From contig JAJDWX010000009.1 of the NCBI GenBank assembly GCA_022825385.1, forward strand, positions 81,852-145,851: 64,000 nucleotides of DNA, written 5' to 3'. The DNA is from Rhodothermales bacterium (GTDB lineage Bacteria > Bacteroidota > Rhodothermia > Rhodothermales > VXPQ01). Positions 55,291-64,000 of the stretch are shown here, in pieces; the stretch's first letter is position 1, and each line of letters begins with the position of its first letter. Position numbers and translations under genes: made by a program. Under the pieces are notes generated by a model. That model had not been told where the DNA came from and did not search any database. It was given only the letters and a program-made list of their open reading frames with translations.

Positions 55291-55451
55291 GGCGGACTCG
55301 AAGGGTGCAAAAATGCTTAAAGGTCCTGAAGCCAAGATACGTTTCGCCGCCGAATATCGCGAGCCGCTACTGCGAATATTCCGAAAATAATCGCTTGTCG
55401 CTTGCAGAAAAGCCGCCCGCGCCCAACCCATAGGCCGTCCCGCGTCCGCCT

Positions 55452-56771
55452 TTACTCCTGTTCGCGCGACTTGGCGCGGAACGCCAGCGTGAGCGGAATG
55501 CCCTCGAAATCGAACGCCTTGCGGAGTTCGTTTTCGAGATAGCGCCGGTACGATTCGTGCACCCCTTTCGGGTAGTTGCAGAAAAAGGCGAACACCGGGG
55601 GATTCGTCGCGACCTGAGACGCATATTTGATCCGCACGAACTGGTTGCGCCATGTGGGAGGATGGTGCTTGCCGATGGCTTTTTGCATTACTTCGTTCAC
55701 TTTATGGGTCGGAATGCGGAGGCGCCGTCGCTGGTGCGTCGCCCTGACTGCGCGAAGCACCGTATGGACCCGCTGCTTCGTCAAGGCAGAGACGAACAAT
55801 ACCGGCACGTAGTCCAGCATGGGGAGGCGTTTGTATATTTCGCGCTGCCAATCCCGGGCCGTGTTGGTTTCTTTCTCGACCAGATCCCATTTATTGACGG
55901 CCATCACGAGGCCTTTTTTAAGTTCTTCCGCCTGTTTCAGAATGCGAATGTCTTGCATGTGCAGCCCGTCGGCGGCGTCGATGAGCAGCACGGCCACGTC
56001 GCATGTCGCGAGGGCGCGGCGGGTTCGCAGCGCGGCGTAGAATTCTATGTTGCTTGAAACCCGCGCCCGTTTGCGCAGCCCGGCCGTATCCACCAGCAGG
56101 AATTCCTGCCCTTCGAACGCGACGCTCGAATGGATGGCGTCCCGGGTGGTGCCCGGGATTTCGGTTACGATAGAGCGGGGAAAGCCAAGAATCGCGTTCG
56201 CCAGCGACGATTTCCCGGCATTGGGTTTTCCGACCAGCGCCACGCGAATGCGGGCGTCTTCCGCGGGCGCGTCCGGCGCCTCCGGCAGCGCCGCCGTCAG
56301 CGCGTCCAGCATTTCCCCGCTGCCTGTGCCGTTGATGGCGCTTACGGGGTACACCTCGCCCAAGCCGAGTCCATAGAATGCGCCGGATTCCCAGCGCCGC
56401 TGGTCGTTGTCCGACTTGTTCGCCGCCACCAGCACCGGCTTTTTCGTCCGCCGCAGCAGGGCGGCCAGCTCTTCGTCCAGGTCTGTAATGCCGGTTGTTA
56501 CGTCCACGACGAAAAGGATGGCGTCCGCTTCGTCGATAGCAATATGCACCTGTTCGCGAATGGCTTCTGCGAAGACTTCGCCGTTTGCCGGCGCAAAGCC
56601 TCCCGTATCTACGGCGTCGAACGTGTGTCCCGCCCATTCCACCTCGCCGTACACCCGGTCCCGCGTTACCCCGGGCTCGTCGTGCACGATGGTTTGTTTC
56701 GCCTCCACAAGGCGATTGAAGAGCGTGGATTTGCCCACGTTCGGGCGGCCCACGATAGCGACCAGCCTCAT
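55452..56771 (-). CDS. der: Ribosome biogenesis GTPase Der (EngA)
   Basis: 439 residues. Two tandem GTPase domains with P-loops GRPNVGKS (near residue 8) and GKPNAGKS (near 182), each with a D-x-x-G and N-K-x-D motif ([18 protein letters not shown]). A C-terminal KH-like domain ends near [13 protein letters not shown]. Acts in 50S subunit maturation. Confidence 0.97.
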   Translation of the reverse strand: MRLVAIVGRPNVGKSTLFNRLVEAKQTIVHDEPGVTRDRVYGEVEWAGHTFDAVDTGGFAPANGEVFAEAIREQVHIAIDEADAILFVVDVTTGITDLDEELAALLRRTKKPVLVAANKSDNDQRRWESGAFYGLGLGEVYPVSAINGTGSGEMLDALTAALPEAPDAPAEDARIRVALVGKPNAGKSSLANAILGFPRSIVTEIPGTTRDAIHSSVAFEGQEFLLVDTAGLRKRARVSSNIEFYAALRTRRALATCDVAVLLIDAADGLHMQDIRILKQAEELKKGLVMAVNKWDLVEKETNTARDWQREIYKRLPMLDYVPVLFVSALTKQRVHTVLRAVRATHQRRRLRIPTHKVNEVMQKAIGKHHPPTWRNQFVRIKYASQVATNPPVFAFFCNYPKGVHESYRRYLENELRKAFDFEGIPLTLAFRAKSREQE

Positions 56772-56823
56772 CGGCTACGTTCCCTCCGGCGATTTGTCCG
56801 TAACGATCCCATGCGCCAATACC

Positions 56824-57633
56824 CTACAACCACCACCATAGTCCCAGGCCGCCCGCCAGGAAGCAATACCAGGCGAACCAGACCAGATTCCCCTGCCGCA
56901 CCAAATGGATTACCGTTTTGATGGCCCATACGCCGGACCCGTACGCTACGAGCGTTCCCAGCAGGATGGGCGGCAAATTCCCGAAATTTCCGGATTGCGC
57001 AAGGCCTATGGCCTCGACGCCCGCCGCGCCTGCAATGACGGGTACGGACATCAGAAAGGAAAAAGCGACGGCCTCGGCGGGCCGTACGTTCTGGTAGATT
57101 GCGGCGCAGATGGTGGCTCCCGAGCGGGAGACGCCGGGGATCATCGCAAGTCCTTGCGCGGCGCCCGTGGCGATGGCTTTCCAGGCGGACATATTCCCGT
57201 TCGGATGCGGGCGCATTCTGGTGAGGAGCAAAAGGCAGCCCGTAAAGAGCAGCATGCCTGCGGCGATATGCGGCGCCGCGAAAACAGCCTCCAGCGGCTC
57301 CCGGAATACTACGTACAGCGCTCCGGTGGGGATCATGGACAGGAGGATGAACGCCGCCAGCCGGAAATGCTTGTCTTCGCGGTATTGCGCGCCGACGGCG
57401 CCGGGTCGCCGCACGCCTTTCCATACGCTCCGCGCAACGTCCAGGATGCGCGCCCGGTATACCGTGGCGATGCTCAGCACCGTGCCGAAATGCACGAAGA
57501 CTTCAAAGGTAATGTGGTCCGTTTCCAGGCCCAGTCCGTGCCGGAGGAGGACAAGGTGCCCGGAGGAAGACACGGGAAGAAATTCCGTAATCCCCTGAAT
57601 GAGGCCAAGCAGCGCCGCTTCCCACCAGGTCAT
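56824..57633 (-). CDS. uppP: Undecaprenyl-diphosphate phosphatase
   Basis: 269 residues from ATG 57633 (TWWEAALLGLIQGITEFLPVSSSGH). Integral membrane BacA/UppP family with the catalytic EFLPVSSSGHL and PGVSRSGAT motifs. Recycles the lipid carrier for peptidoglycan and surface polysaccharides. The frame upstream of this ATG is not family-like. Confidence 0.95.
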   Translation of the reverse strand: MTWWEAALLGLIQGITEFLPVSSSGHLVLLRHGLGLETDHITFEVFVHFGTVLSIATVYRARILDVARSVWKGVRRPGAVGAQYREDKHFRLAAFILLSMIPTGALYVVFREPLEAVFAAPHIAAGMLLFTGCLLLLTRMRPHPNGNMSAWKAIATGAAQGLAMIPGVSRSGATICAAIYQNVRPAEAVAFSFLMSVPVIAGAAGVEAIGLAQSGNFGNLPPILLGTLVAYGSGVWAIKTVIHLVRQGNLVWFAWYCFLAGGLGLWWWL

Positions 57634-57731
57634 GATCTGAATCGGAGTATCCTTGAAAATCGGGACGAATATGCGTTCCGGAGCGCATGGAAGATACGGC
57701 AAGCGGCGCTTTCCGGGCGCGCCGCGCGGGA

Positions 57732-59384
57732 TTACGAAGCGCCGTCCGGCAGCCCGGGTTCCACGAGCAACACCGTTTCGCGTTCCGTTACGACGGCGCC
57801 GGGCGGCCCGCCTTTCGCCTTGCGCACGTATTTGCGTTCGGCGACCGTCACGGGCGCCAGGCTGCTGCCCCGGGCTTTGCTGAACCAGGCGGCGATGGAT
57901 GCGGCTTGCTCGACGGTCGCGGCGTCCGGCGCGGCGTTGCGATGGGGCAGCCGGAGCACGGCGTGTACGCCCGGCACCCCGCGGGCGTGCATCCACAAGT
58001 CGTATTTCTGCGCATGCCGAAACGTCAGTTCGTCGTTCTGGCGGGCATTGCGGCCTGCCCAGACCTCATACCCTGCGCTGAGGCGAAAGCGCCGAAAGGG
58101 AATGCGCCCGCCCGGCTGTTTCGGATCGTTCAGGAAGGGCGCCAGGAGGTCCGCCCGGTCCGTACGGAAATCGCGCAAGGCCCGCAGGGTTTTTATTGCG
58201 CGCAGCGCATCCAGCAATTCCCGTACTTCCCGCGCGCTTCGCTCGGTTTCCGTCCGGCGGCGTTCGGCGGTTTTTCGCGCCGTCCGCGCGCGGCGGGCCC
58301 GGTCGTAAAAACGTTGGGCGTTTTCCATGGCCGACAGGGCCGGGTCGAGGGGTACGGTCATGTTTTCTTCTTCGGAAAACAGGTTTCGCAGGGAGGCTTC
58401 CTTGGCGCCTCGGGGAATATCCTGCGCTTGCGCCGTCAGCAGATGTCCCCAGGTTTCGTACCGATCCGCCCGGCTTTTCCGGGACGCTGCTTCCTGCATA
58501 TGCCGCAAGCGGCGGGCGTATTGGCTGGCTGCGCGTTCGAGCGCCTTTTCGAGGGGGTCGAACAGTTCCCGGAAGCGCCGATGGGCGAGGGCGCGGCGGA
58601 CGCCTTCCCGGACCGCCTGTCCGACTGCGTCAAAGCATTCTTCCTCCATATCGCGGGCATGCTCCAGTGCGACGAGCGAAAAAAGCGGCGCGCCTTGTTC
58701 GTTGCGGTATATGCGGGGGGCCGGCGCAAGGAGGTCCCGCCGCACGGTTTCCACGCCCCGGAACAGCGCCGCCCGCTCTGTCGGAGACGCTTCGGCGGGC
58801 GCGTTCGGGTTCAATCCGGCGCGTACGGCGGCTTCGGCGGCGAGCGTACGGTCGAGCAGGGGACACGCCCGGCATACCGCCTGCGCGACGGAGCGGCCTT
58901 TGGGGTCGTAGCGGGCTGCGAACGCCGCCTCGCCCTTGGGGTCGGGGGCCGGGCGCGGGGCGGGCGGGGCGGCGCCCGCGAGCGCGTTATTGTCCCGAAA
59001 CGCAGACAGGATGCGGTTCTCCTCCACGAGAAACACATTGGCGCGCGGGCCGAACAAGGCCACCTGCAAGGTTATGCTTCCAGCGAGGTCCAGAAAGAGC
59101 ATTCGGTCCCGGTCGGCTATTCGCAGCGCTTCCAGCCGGCGCCCGATGGCTTCTTCGAACAGCGTGGCGGCGTTGCGCCGGGCCCGGGCGTACCCGTCGG
59201 CGGAAAAGATAAAAAGAAGCGGAGGGCGGACGCCTGCGCGGAGCGTTTGCGCGCCATCCGGGTCCGCAAACGTCAGAGAAAGTTCGTCCCGTTCCTGCGA
59301 CCAGACGTCCGCAAGCGTACGCCCGACGAGGGACGTTCGCCATTCCAGCGCGAGGGCGCGCAGGGTATGGTAGTTCGCGATCAT
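57732..59384 (-). CDS. NFACT-family protein (RqcH-like)
   Basis: 550 residues. NFACT-N domain (residues 1-135; LVGRTLADVWSQERDELSL, RMLFLDLAGSITLQVALFGPRANVFLV), a central HhH/coiled-coil region rich in Arg/Ala, and C-terminal NFACT-R (DUF814) domain with GYEVWAGRNARQNDELT and YDLWMHARGVPGVHAVLR. In Bacillus RqcH adds alanine tails to stalled nascent chains on 50S subunits; older annotations call such proteins fibronectin-binding. The ATG overlaps the upstream aminotransferase stop as ATGA. Confidence 0.85.
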   Translation of the reverse strand: MIANYHTLRALALEWRTSLVGRTLADVWSQERDELSLTFADPDGAQTLRAGVRPPLLFIFSADGYARARRNAATLFEEAIGRRLEALRIADRDRMLFLDLAGSITLQVALFGPRANVFLVEENRILSAFRDNNALAGAAPPAPRPAPDPKGEAAFAARYDPKGRSVAQAVCRACPLLDRTLAAEAAVRAGLNPNAPAEASPTERAALFRGVETVRRDLLAPAPRIYRNEQGAPLFSLVALEHARDMEEECFDAVGQAVREGVRRALAHRRFRELFDPLEKALERAASQYARRLRHMQEAASRKSRADRYETWGHLLTAQAQDIPRGAKEASLRNLFSEEENMTVPLDPALSAMENAQRFYDRARRARTARKTAERRRTETERSAREVRELLDALRAIKTLRALRDFRTDRADLLAPFLNDPKQPGGRIPFRRFRLSAGYEVWAGRNARQNDELTFRHAQKYDLWMHARGVPGVHAVLRLPHRNAAPDAATVEQAASIAAWFSKARGSSLAPVTVAERKYVRKAKGGPPGAVVTERETVLLVEPGLPDGAS

Positions 59385-60583
59385 TGCGGGATGTCGCGCT
59401 CCGCCGCGTCGAGCGCCCGGACGATGGCGCTGCACGCGTCGTCCAGCGCGTCGAAGGGGATGTTGAGGGGCGGGGCAATGCGGACCAGGCAGTCCGAATG
59501 CAGGGTCCATCCCAGTAATACGCCCTCCTCAAGGGATCGGCGCACCGTACGCTCGGTCAGATTGGCGTCGCGGAGTTGCATGCCCAGCATGGCGCCGCGT
59601 CCGGGCAGCGCGACGATCGCCGGGTGCCGCAAACGCTCGCGGACGCGCGCTTCTATGGCGCGGGCGCGGTCGGGAAGCCCTTCGCCCAGCAACACATGCA
59701 AGGCGGCCAGCGCGGCGGCGCAAGATACCGGATGGCCGCCGAACGTGGTTACGTGACTCAGCGGGGGATTGCTTCTGAAGGCCCGAAACCGTTCTGCGCT
59801 GGAAACGAAGGCCCCCAGCGGCATGCCGCCGCCAAAGGCTTTCGCAAGGGTCAGAATATCCGGGACGACCCCGAATTGCTCGAACGCAAAAAGCGATCCG
59901 GTGCGCCCGAAGCCTGTCTGGACCTCGTCGAAGATCAGAAGGGCGCCCGTTTCGTTGCAACGCGCCCGCAACGCCCGCATCCAGCGCTCCGACGGGACAT
60001 TCATGCCGCCTTCTCCCTGAATAGGTTCGGTAATAACGCAGGCCGTGCGTTCGTCTATGGCCTGCAAGGCGTTTTCGTCGTTGAAGGGGAGCATCTGTAC
60101 GCCCGGCAGCAGCGGGCGAAAGGGGTCCTGGTATACGGGCCGTCCGGTTACGGACAACGATCCGTGCGTATCCCCGTGGAACGATCCTTCGAAGGCCACG
60201 ATGTTCGACCGCCCCGTGGCCTTTTTCGCCAGTTTGAGCGCGCCTTCGTTCGCCTCGGTCCCGGAATTGACGAAGTAGGTTACCTGCAAGGAGGGCGGCA
60301 AATGCCGGGCCAGGCATGCTGCAAGGTTTACTTGCGGGCGCAGCGCGAATTCTCCGTAGACCATCACGTGCATATGCCGCTTCGCTTGCTTGCGGACCGC
60401 TTCCACCACCGCCGGATGCCCGTGCCCCAGCGAGGAAACGGCCACGCCGCTGATCATATCCACGATGCGGCGCTGGTCCGAAAGGTACAGGTAGGGCCCT
60501 TCGGCCCGGTCTACGACGAGTCCAAGCGGCGCGTCGCTTGTCCACGCCATGAATTTTTCGAATCGTTCCTGAAGTAACGACAT
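59381..60583 (-). CDS. Class III (PLP-dependent) aminotransferase
   Basis: 400 residues, fold type I. The PLP lysine lies in ILTLAKAFGGGMPLGAF; FDEVQTGFGRTG carries the cofactor Asp. VTYFVNSGTEANEGALKLA and AFEGSFHGDTHGS are acetylornithine/ornithine aminotransferase-like. The exact substrate (acetylornithine, ornithine, lysine or 4-aminobutyrate) cannot be decided. It starts at ATG 60583 in a 384-base divergent gap. Confidence 0.88.
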   Translation of the reverse strand: MSLLQERFEKFMAWTSDAPLGLVVDRAEGPYLYLSDQRRIVDMISGVAVSSLGHGHPAVVEAVRKQAKRHMHVMVYGEFALRPQVNLAACLARHLPPSLQVTYFVNSGTEANEGALKLAKKATGRSNIVAFEGSFHGDTHGSLSVTGRPVYQDPFRPLLPGVQMLPFNDENALQAIDERTACVITEPIQGEGGMNVPSERWMRALRARCNETGALLIFDEVQTGFGRTGSLFAFEQFGVVPDILTLAKAFGGGMPLGAFVSSAERFRAFRSNPPLSHVTTFGGHPVSCAAALAALHVLLGEGLPDRARAIEARVRERLRHPAIVALPGRGAMLGMQLRDANLTERTVRRSLEEGVLLGWTLHSDCLVRIAPPLNIPFDALDDACSAIVRALDAAERDIPQ

Positions 60584-60746
60584 AGCCGAGGCGTTTCGCG
60601 GGTTTGTGTGTCTGCGCGACCCGCATAAGGTATGGATTGGCGCATACTTAAATGCGCGGCGGCGCGTTCGAATGCAATGTTTTCGAAGCCGGGAACCTGC
60701 GCGCAGGTTTTTTGTGCAAGGGGTAACGGGTTTTTCTGTCCGAACT

Positions 60747-60793
60747 GGTTGTATAACCATGGTATAACCATTTTGTAACGATTCGGTTATACC
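60747..60793. promoter_or_regulatory. Cluster of GGTTATACC-type inverted repeats (possible operator)
   Basis: Within the 384-base divergent gap 60584-60967: GGTTGTATAACC (60747-60758), GGTATAACC (60761-60769) and its exact inverse GGTTATACC (60785-60793). Three half-site-like elements in 47 bases suggest a regulator binding region controlling the aminotransferase gene, the plus-strand gene, or both. Nothing else is visible in the gap. Confidence 0.4.
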
Positions 60794-60967
60794 CGTTCGG
60801 TCCCGGAAAGTCATACATAACCTGGTCTTCTCCGGCATCGGTCGCCCGCCGACGCCCGGACCCGCGACCAGGGCGCCCGGACATAGCGCGCGGCCCTTTT
60901 TCTGCCCTTCCACCCCTTGCGCCGCCGCTTGCCGCGTCGTTATTTTCTTCGTCGCCACGCTTACGCC

Positions 60968-62410
60968 ATGATTACCACGATTGCCCAAGCCCTCTTTGAT
61001 CGCCTGATCGCCGCATTTCCGCCGGACCGCGACTACGGACGTTCGGATATCCGACGCGAACCCATGCCCCGGGCGCTGGCCGATTATCTCGAACAAGTGC
61101 TGCATATGAAACTGCGGGATGCGCTCACCGAAAGCCATCTCCGGGAAGCCTGGATCGACGTGCAGGCCACAGAAGTGAACGAGGCGCGCGCGCATTTTTT
61201 CAATCTGGCGGCCCGTCATCAGGGTTTTCCCGCTTCCGTGTGGGCCGATTTTCTGAAGAATGCGTGCTGCCAGACGCTGTATCTGGTTATTCAGCCGACG
61301 GCGTCTCTCATCGATTCGGTGTTCGACCCGCTTGGCAATCCGGCGCCGGCGGATACGGTGCGCGATCGCATGGGATTGTATCCCGCGCGGATTCCCTGGC
61401 GGGACCAACTCGAAACCTGGCTGGACGAGCAGGGGGACGAACCCATCGAGCGGGATGCGTTCGAAGCGTTCGCGCGCGAGGCGGATCGGCGCCTGGCGGC
61501 GGAAAGTTCGCCCGCCGAGTGGCTTCGTTTGCTGGATCCTTTGGTCAAGACGCTCGCCACCGCGGGGCATCGCGAAATTCCCGTAGAGTTTCTGGAGGCG
61601 TTTTTGCGCGAAAAGGGGGCCGACGACCTGTTGCGGTATCTCGGACAGTTGTACGATTCCAAGGAAAGCATGCCCGCCCGGAAGCTGGAAGCGTTTTTTA
61701 CGTCCGGCATGGCGCAAGCCGCGGAATCCGCCGAGGAGAAGCCCCGGGAGCCGGCGCAACCGGCAGAGCCGCCCCCGCCGCCGAAGCCCGCGGCCCCGCA
61801 GCCTTTGTGGAAACGGTTTGCGAGACGTTCGGACCACGACGCGCCCGCCACAACGCCTTCCGAACCTGCTGCGCCTCGCGAGAACGGGAGCGCGGCGCCG
61901 GAACCGCTCTGGAAACAATTTCGTCCGGCCTCTGCCCCGGCGCCTGCCGAAGAGGCGGTCGAAAAAGTTGCCGCAAGCGAAGGAAGCCCTGCGGGGAACC
62001 GCGCGTCCGGCGCGATGAAACTCGTCGCTCCGCCGAACGCTTCCGTCACGGCTATGGCGCCCGAAACCCGTCCTGCCGCGTCGCCGCCGGAAGAATCTGA
62101 TGTTGCCGATGTTGCCGAGGCTTCCGATGCGCCGACGGGCGAGCGCAATGGGGCTGGCGCGTTGGCGGATATCGAATACGCCGTGCTTGGGGAGCGCGGC
62201 GGGCGGAACAGGGGCCTGTTCGTGGAGTGTCTTTTTCAGGGGCGGGAGGACGCCTACGAAGCGGTTTTGCAGCGCCTGCATGGGGCGAGGGACTGGTCGG
62301 AGGCGTCGCAAACCATTGCAAGCGATGTGTTTATGAAATACCAGGTGAACATCTACAGCCCGCCTGCCGTTGCCTTTACCGAGGCCGTAGAGGCCCGGTA
62401 CGGCGCTTGA
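60968..62410 (+). CDS. Hypothetical protein upstream of acyl-CoA carboxylase gene
   Basis: 480 residues from ATG 60968. Not recognised. Residues 1-255 form a soluble helical domain (PRALADYLEQVLHMKLRDAL; EVNEARAHFFNLAARHQGFP). Residues 255-400 are a Pro/Ala/Glu-rich linker containing two similar units, PQPLWKRFARRS and PEPLWKQFRPAS, like a repeated short linear motif. Residues 400-480 form a compact C-terminal domain (NRGLFVECLFQGREDAYEAV). The downstream pccB-type gene starts 9 bases after its stop. The repeated W-K-x-F unit could be a docking site; this is inference. Confidence 0.6.
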   Translation: MITTIAQALFDRLIAAFPPDRDYGRSDIRREPMPRALADYLEQVLHMKLRDALTESHLREAWIDVQATEVNEARAHFFNLAARHQGFPASVWADFLKNACCQTLYLVIQPTASLIDSVFDPLGNPAPADTVRDRMGLYPARIPWRDQLETWLDEQGDEPIERDAFEAFAREADRRLAAESSPAEWLRLLDPLVKTLATAGHREIPVEFLEAFLREKGADDLLRYLGQLYDSKESMPARKLEAFFTSGMAQAAESAEEKPREPAQPAEPPPPPKPAAPQPLWKRFARRSDHDAPATTPSEPAAPRENGSAAPEPLWKQFRPASAPAPAEEAVEKVAASEGSPAGNRASGAMKLVAPPNASVTAMAPETRPAASPPEESDVADVAEASDAPTGERNGAGALADIEYAVLGERGGRNRGLFVECLFQGREDAYEAVLQRLHGARDWSEASQTIASDVFMKYQVNIYSPPAVAFTEAVEARYGA

Positions 62411-62419
62411 GCCGCCCGC

Positions 62420-63973
62420 ATGGACGATCGAAAACAAAGGCGAGCCGACCTGGAAAGCCGCCGCGAAGCGGCGCGACTTGGCGGGGGCGCGGCGCGTATT
62501 GCGCAGCAACGCGAACGGGGCAAGTTGACCGCCCGCGAGCGGATCGACGTGTTGCTGGACGCCGGGTCCTTTCAGGAAACCGGGATGTTCGTGCGGCACC
62601 AGGCGCAGGATTTCGGGCTTGCCGAGCGGCGGCCCTACGGCGACGGGGTGGTTACGGGATTTGGCGAGATAGACGGACGGCTCGTCTATGTCTACAGTCA
62701 GGATTTTACCGTGTTCGGGGGATCGCTGGGGCTTGCGCACGCCCGCAAGATCACCCGCCTCATGGAACTGGCGCTGGAGAACGGCGCGCCCATCGTGGGG
62801 CTGAACGATTCCGGGGGCGCGCGCATACAGGAAGGCGTGGATTCGCTGGGCGGGTATGCGGAGATTTTTCTGCTGAACACCATGGCGTCGGGCGTGGTGC
62901 CGCAGTTATCGGCGGTGCTGGGTCCGTGCGCGGGGGGCGCGGTGTACAGTCCGGCCCTCACCGACTTCGTTTTTATGGCGAAGAATACAAGCTATATGTT
63001 CGTTACGGGGCCGAACGTGGTCAAGACGGTGACCCGGGAGGAAGTTACCGCCGAGGAATTGGGCGGGGCGCGCACCCATACCGAAAAGAGCGGCGTGGCG
63101 CACATGGCCTGCGAGAACGAGGTGGAATGTTTGCAGCGGATACGCGATCTCTTGCAGTTTATTCCGCAGAATTGCGAGGAGGCGCCGCCGTTCGTCCCCA
63201 CCGACGACCCGCCGGACCAGATGGACGAGGCGCTGAACGACCTGGTCCCCGCGCATCCGAACAAGCCCTACGATATGCTGGAAGCGATCCGGTTGCTTGT
63301 GGACGACCGCAATTTTTTCGAAATTCAGGCCGATTTTGCGCCGAACCTGCTGGTCGGCTTCGCGCGGATCGGGGGACGGTCTGTGGGGGTGGTTGCGAAT
63401 AATCCGGGGGCGATGGCGGGCGTGCTGGATATGGACGCTTCGGTCAAGGGCGCGCGTTTCGTGCGGTTTTGCGACGCCTTCAACATTCCGCTACTGGTGC
63501 TGGTGGACGTGCCCGGTTTCATGCCGGGGACCGATCAGGAATGGGGAGGCATTATCCGGCATGGGGCCAAACTGCTCTATGCGTTTTGCGAGGCGACCGT
63601 GCCGAAAATTACGGTCGTTACGCGCAAGGCGTACGGGGGCGCCTACGACGTGATGAACTCGAAGCATATTCGGGGAGATTTGAATTTCGCCTGGCCTACG
63701 GCGGAAATCGCGGTGATGGGACCGAAGGGGGCCGTCGAGATTATCTACAAGCGCCAACTGGCGGAGGCGGACGACCCCGCGGCGGCGGAAGAGGATTTCG
63801 TGCGGCAGTATCGGGAGACGTTCGCGAACCCCTATATCGCCGCCGGGCAAGGCTACATTGACGACATTATCCTGCCCGCCGAAACGCGACATCGCCTTGT
63901 CCAGGGGTTCGATATGCTGCGGAACAAGGTGGCGCGCAATCCCCGGAAGAAGCATGGGAATATTCCTTTGTAG
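62420..63973 (+). CDS. Acyl-CoA (propionyl/methylmalonyl) carboxylase carboxyltransferase subunit
   Basis: 517 residues. Crotonase-like carboxyltransferase of the PccB/MmdA family that moves carboxyl from biotin to propionyl- or acetyl-CoA. It starts [21 protein letters not shown]; then [19 protein letters not shown], the oxyanion hole Gly pairs ([26 protein letters not shown]) and [22 protein letters not shown]. Ends KKHGNIPL, the usual terminus, 27 bases before the window edge. The biotin carboxylase and carrier subunits are not in the window. Confidence 0.94.
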   Translation: MDDRKQRRADLESRREAARLGGGAARIAQQRERGKLTARERIDVLLDAGSFQETGMFVRHQAQDFGLAERRPYGDGVVTGFGEIDGRLVYVYSQDFTVFGGSLGLAHARKITRLMELALENGAPIVGLNDSGGARIQEGVDSLGGYAEIFLLNTMASGVVPQLSAVLGPCAGGAVYSPALTDFVFMAKNTSYMFVTGPNVVKTVTREEVTAEELGGARTHTEKSGVAHMACENEVECLQRIRDLLQFIPQNCEEAPPFVPTDDPPDQMDEALNDLVPAHPNKPYDMLEAIRLLVDDRNFFEIQADFAPNLLVGFARIGGRSVGVVANNPGAMAGVLDMDASVKGARFVRFCDAFNIPLLVLVDVPGFMPGTDQEWGGIIRHGAKLLYAFCEATVPKITVVTRKAYGGAYDVMNSKHIRGDLNFAWPTAEIAVMGPKGAVEIIYKRQLAEADDPAAAEEDFVRQYRETFANPYIAAGQGYIDDIILPAETRHRLVQGFDMLRNKVARNPRKKHGNIPL

Positions 63974-64000
63974 GGGGGTTGTGGGGTGAGGCCGGTGGAG

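Overview
The window looks like a chromosomal segment of a high-GC, Gram-negative bacterium of the Bacteroidota/Rhodothermota type. This is an inference from several traits. The cell has an outer membrane: TolC, an OmpA-like protein with PKD domains, and lipoproteins. Most genes have no Shine-Dalgarno sequence. The ATP synthase a subunit carries a cleavable N-terminal extension and the atp cluster lacks the beta and epsilon genes. There is also a bactofilin, and secreted sulfatase and Tat-exported Gfo/Idh/MocA proteins typical of marine polysaccharide degraders. I saw no insertion sequence, CRISPR array or rRNA. Three tRNA genes are present, two for Ser and one for Val.

Layout. 1-16.2 kb is core and metabolic: a 5'-truncated clpB, an acetyltransferase, a Tat-exported oxidoreductase, smc, a DMT transporter, uvrA with a small downstream gene, a sulfatase and a second oxidoreductase. 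16.4-23.1 kb is a MacAB/TolC-like export cluster, with two permeases and a lipoprotein on the plus strand facing the ATPase, adaptor and TolC genes on the minus strand. 23.3-25.8 kb holds tRNA-Ser(UGA) and the glycerol genes glpF and glpK.

25.8-38.6 kb is the accessory region, ending at tRNA-Ser(GCU). It contains a RelE-like toxin fold fused to the fMet-tRNA-binding C-terminal domain of IF-2, a HicB-like domain fused to a Schlafen/RecG-type ATPase module, a NucS/DUF91-like nuclease, and a DUF1828-type gene pair. Next come a candidate small RNA, remnants of mntA, DUF3800 and YtxH-like genes, and dispersed short repeats. Last is a five-reading-frame type III-like restriction-modification operon (res, mntA, hepT, mod). 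The mod gene is broken exactly at a (CA)13 microsatellite and reads as a single ~987-residue protein if one CA unit is lost, which is the hallmark of a phase-variable methyltransferase. The HEPN/MNT toxin-antitoxin pair sits inside this operon.

38.9-46.3 kb is the F0F1-ATPase cluster (atpZ, atpI-like, atpB, E, F, H, A, G) preceded by an M23 peptidase and a bactofilin. 46.5-64 kb is housekeeping: rpsT, an OmpA/PKD protein, queG, lysS, tRNA-Val, an ECF sigma/anti-sigma pair, holA, a DinB-like gene overlapping nuoI, der, uppP, an RqcH-like NFACT gene overlapping a class III aminotransferase, an unrecognised gene, and an acyl-CoA carboxylase carboxyltransferase gene that ends just before the window edge.

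The strongest leads are the phase-variable mod gene, the RelE-IF2 fusion, the HicB-ATPase fusion and the candidate small RNA beside the restriction operon. All are sequence readings made without database searches.
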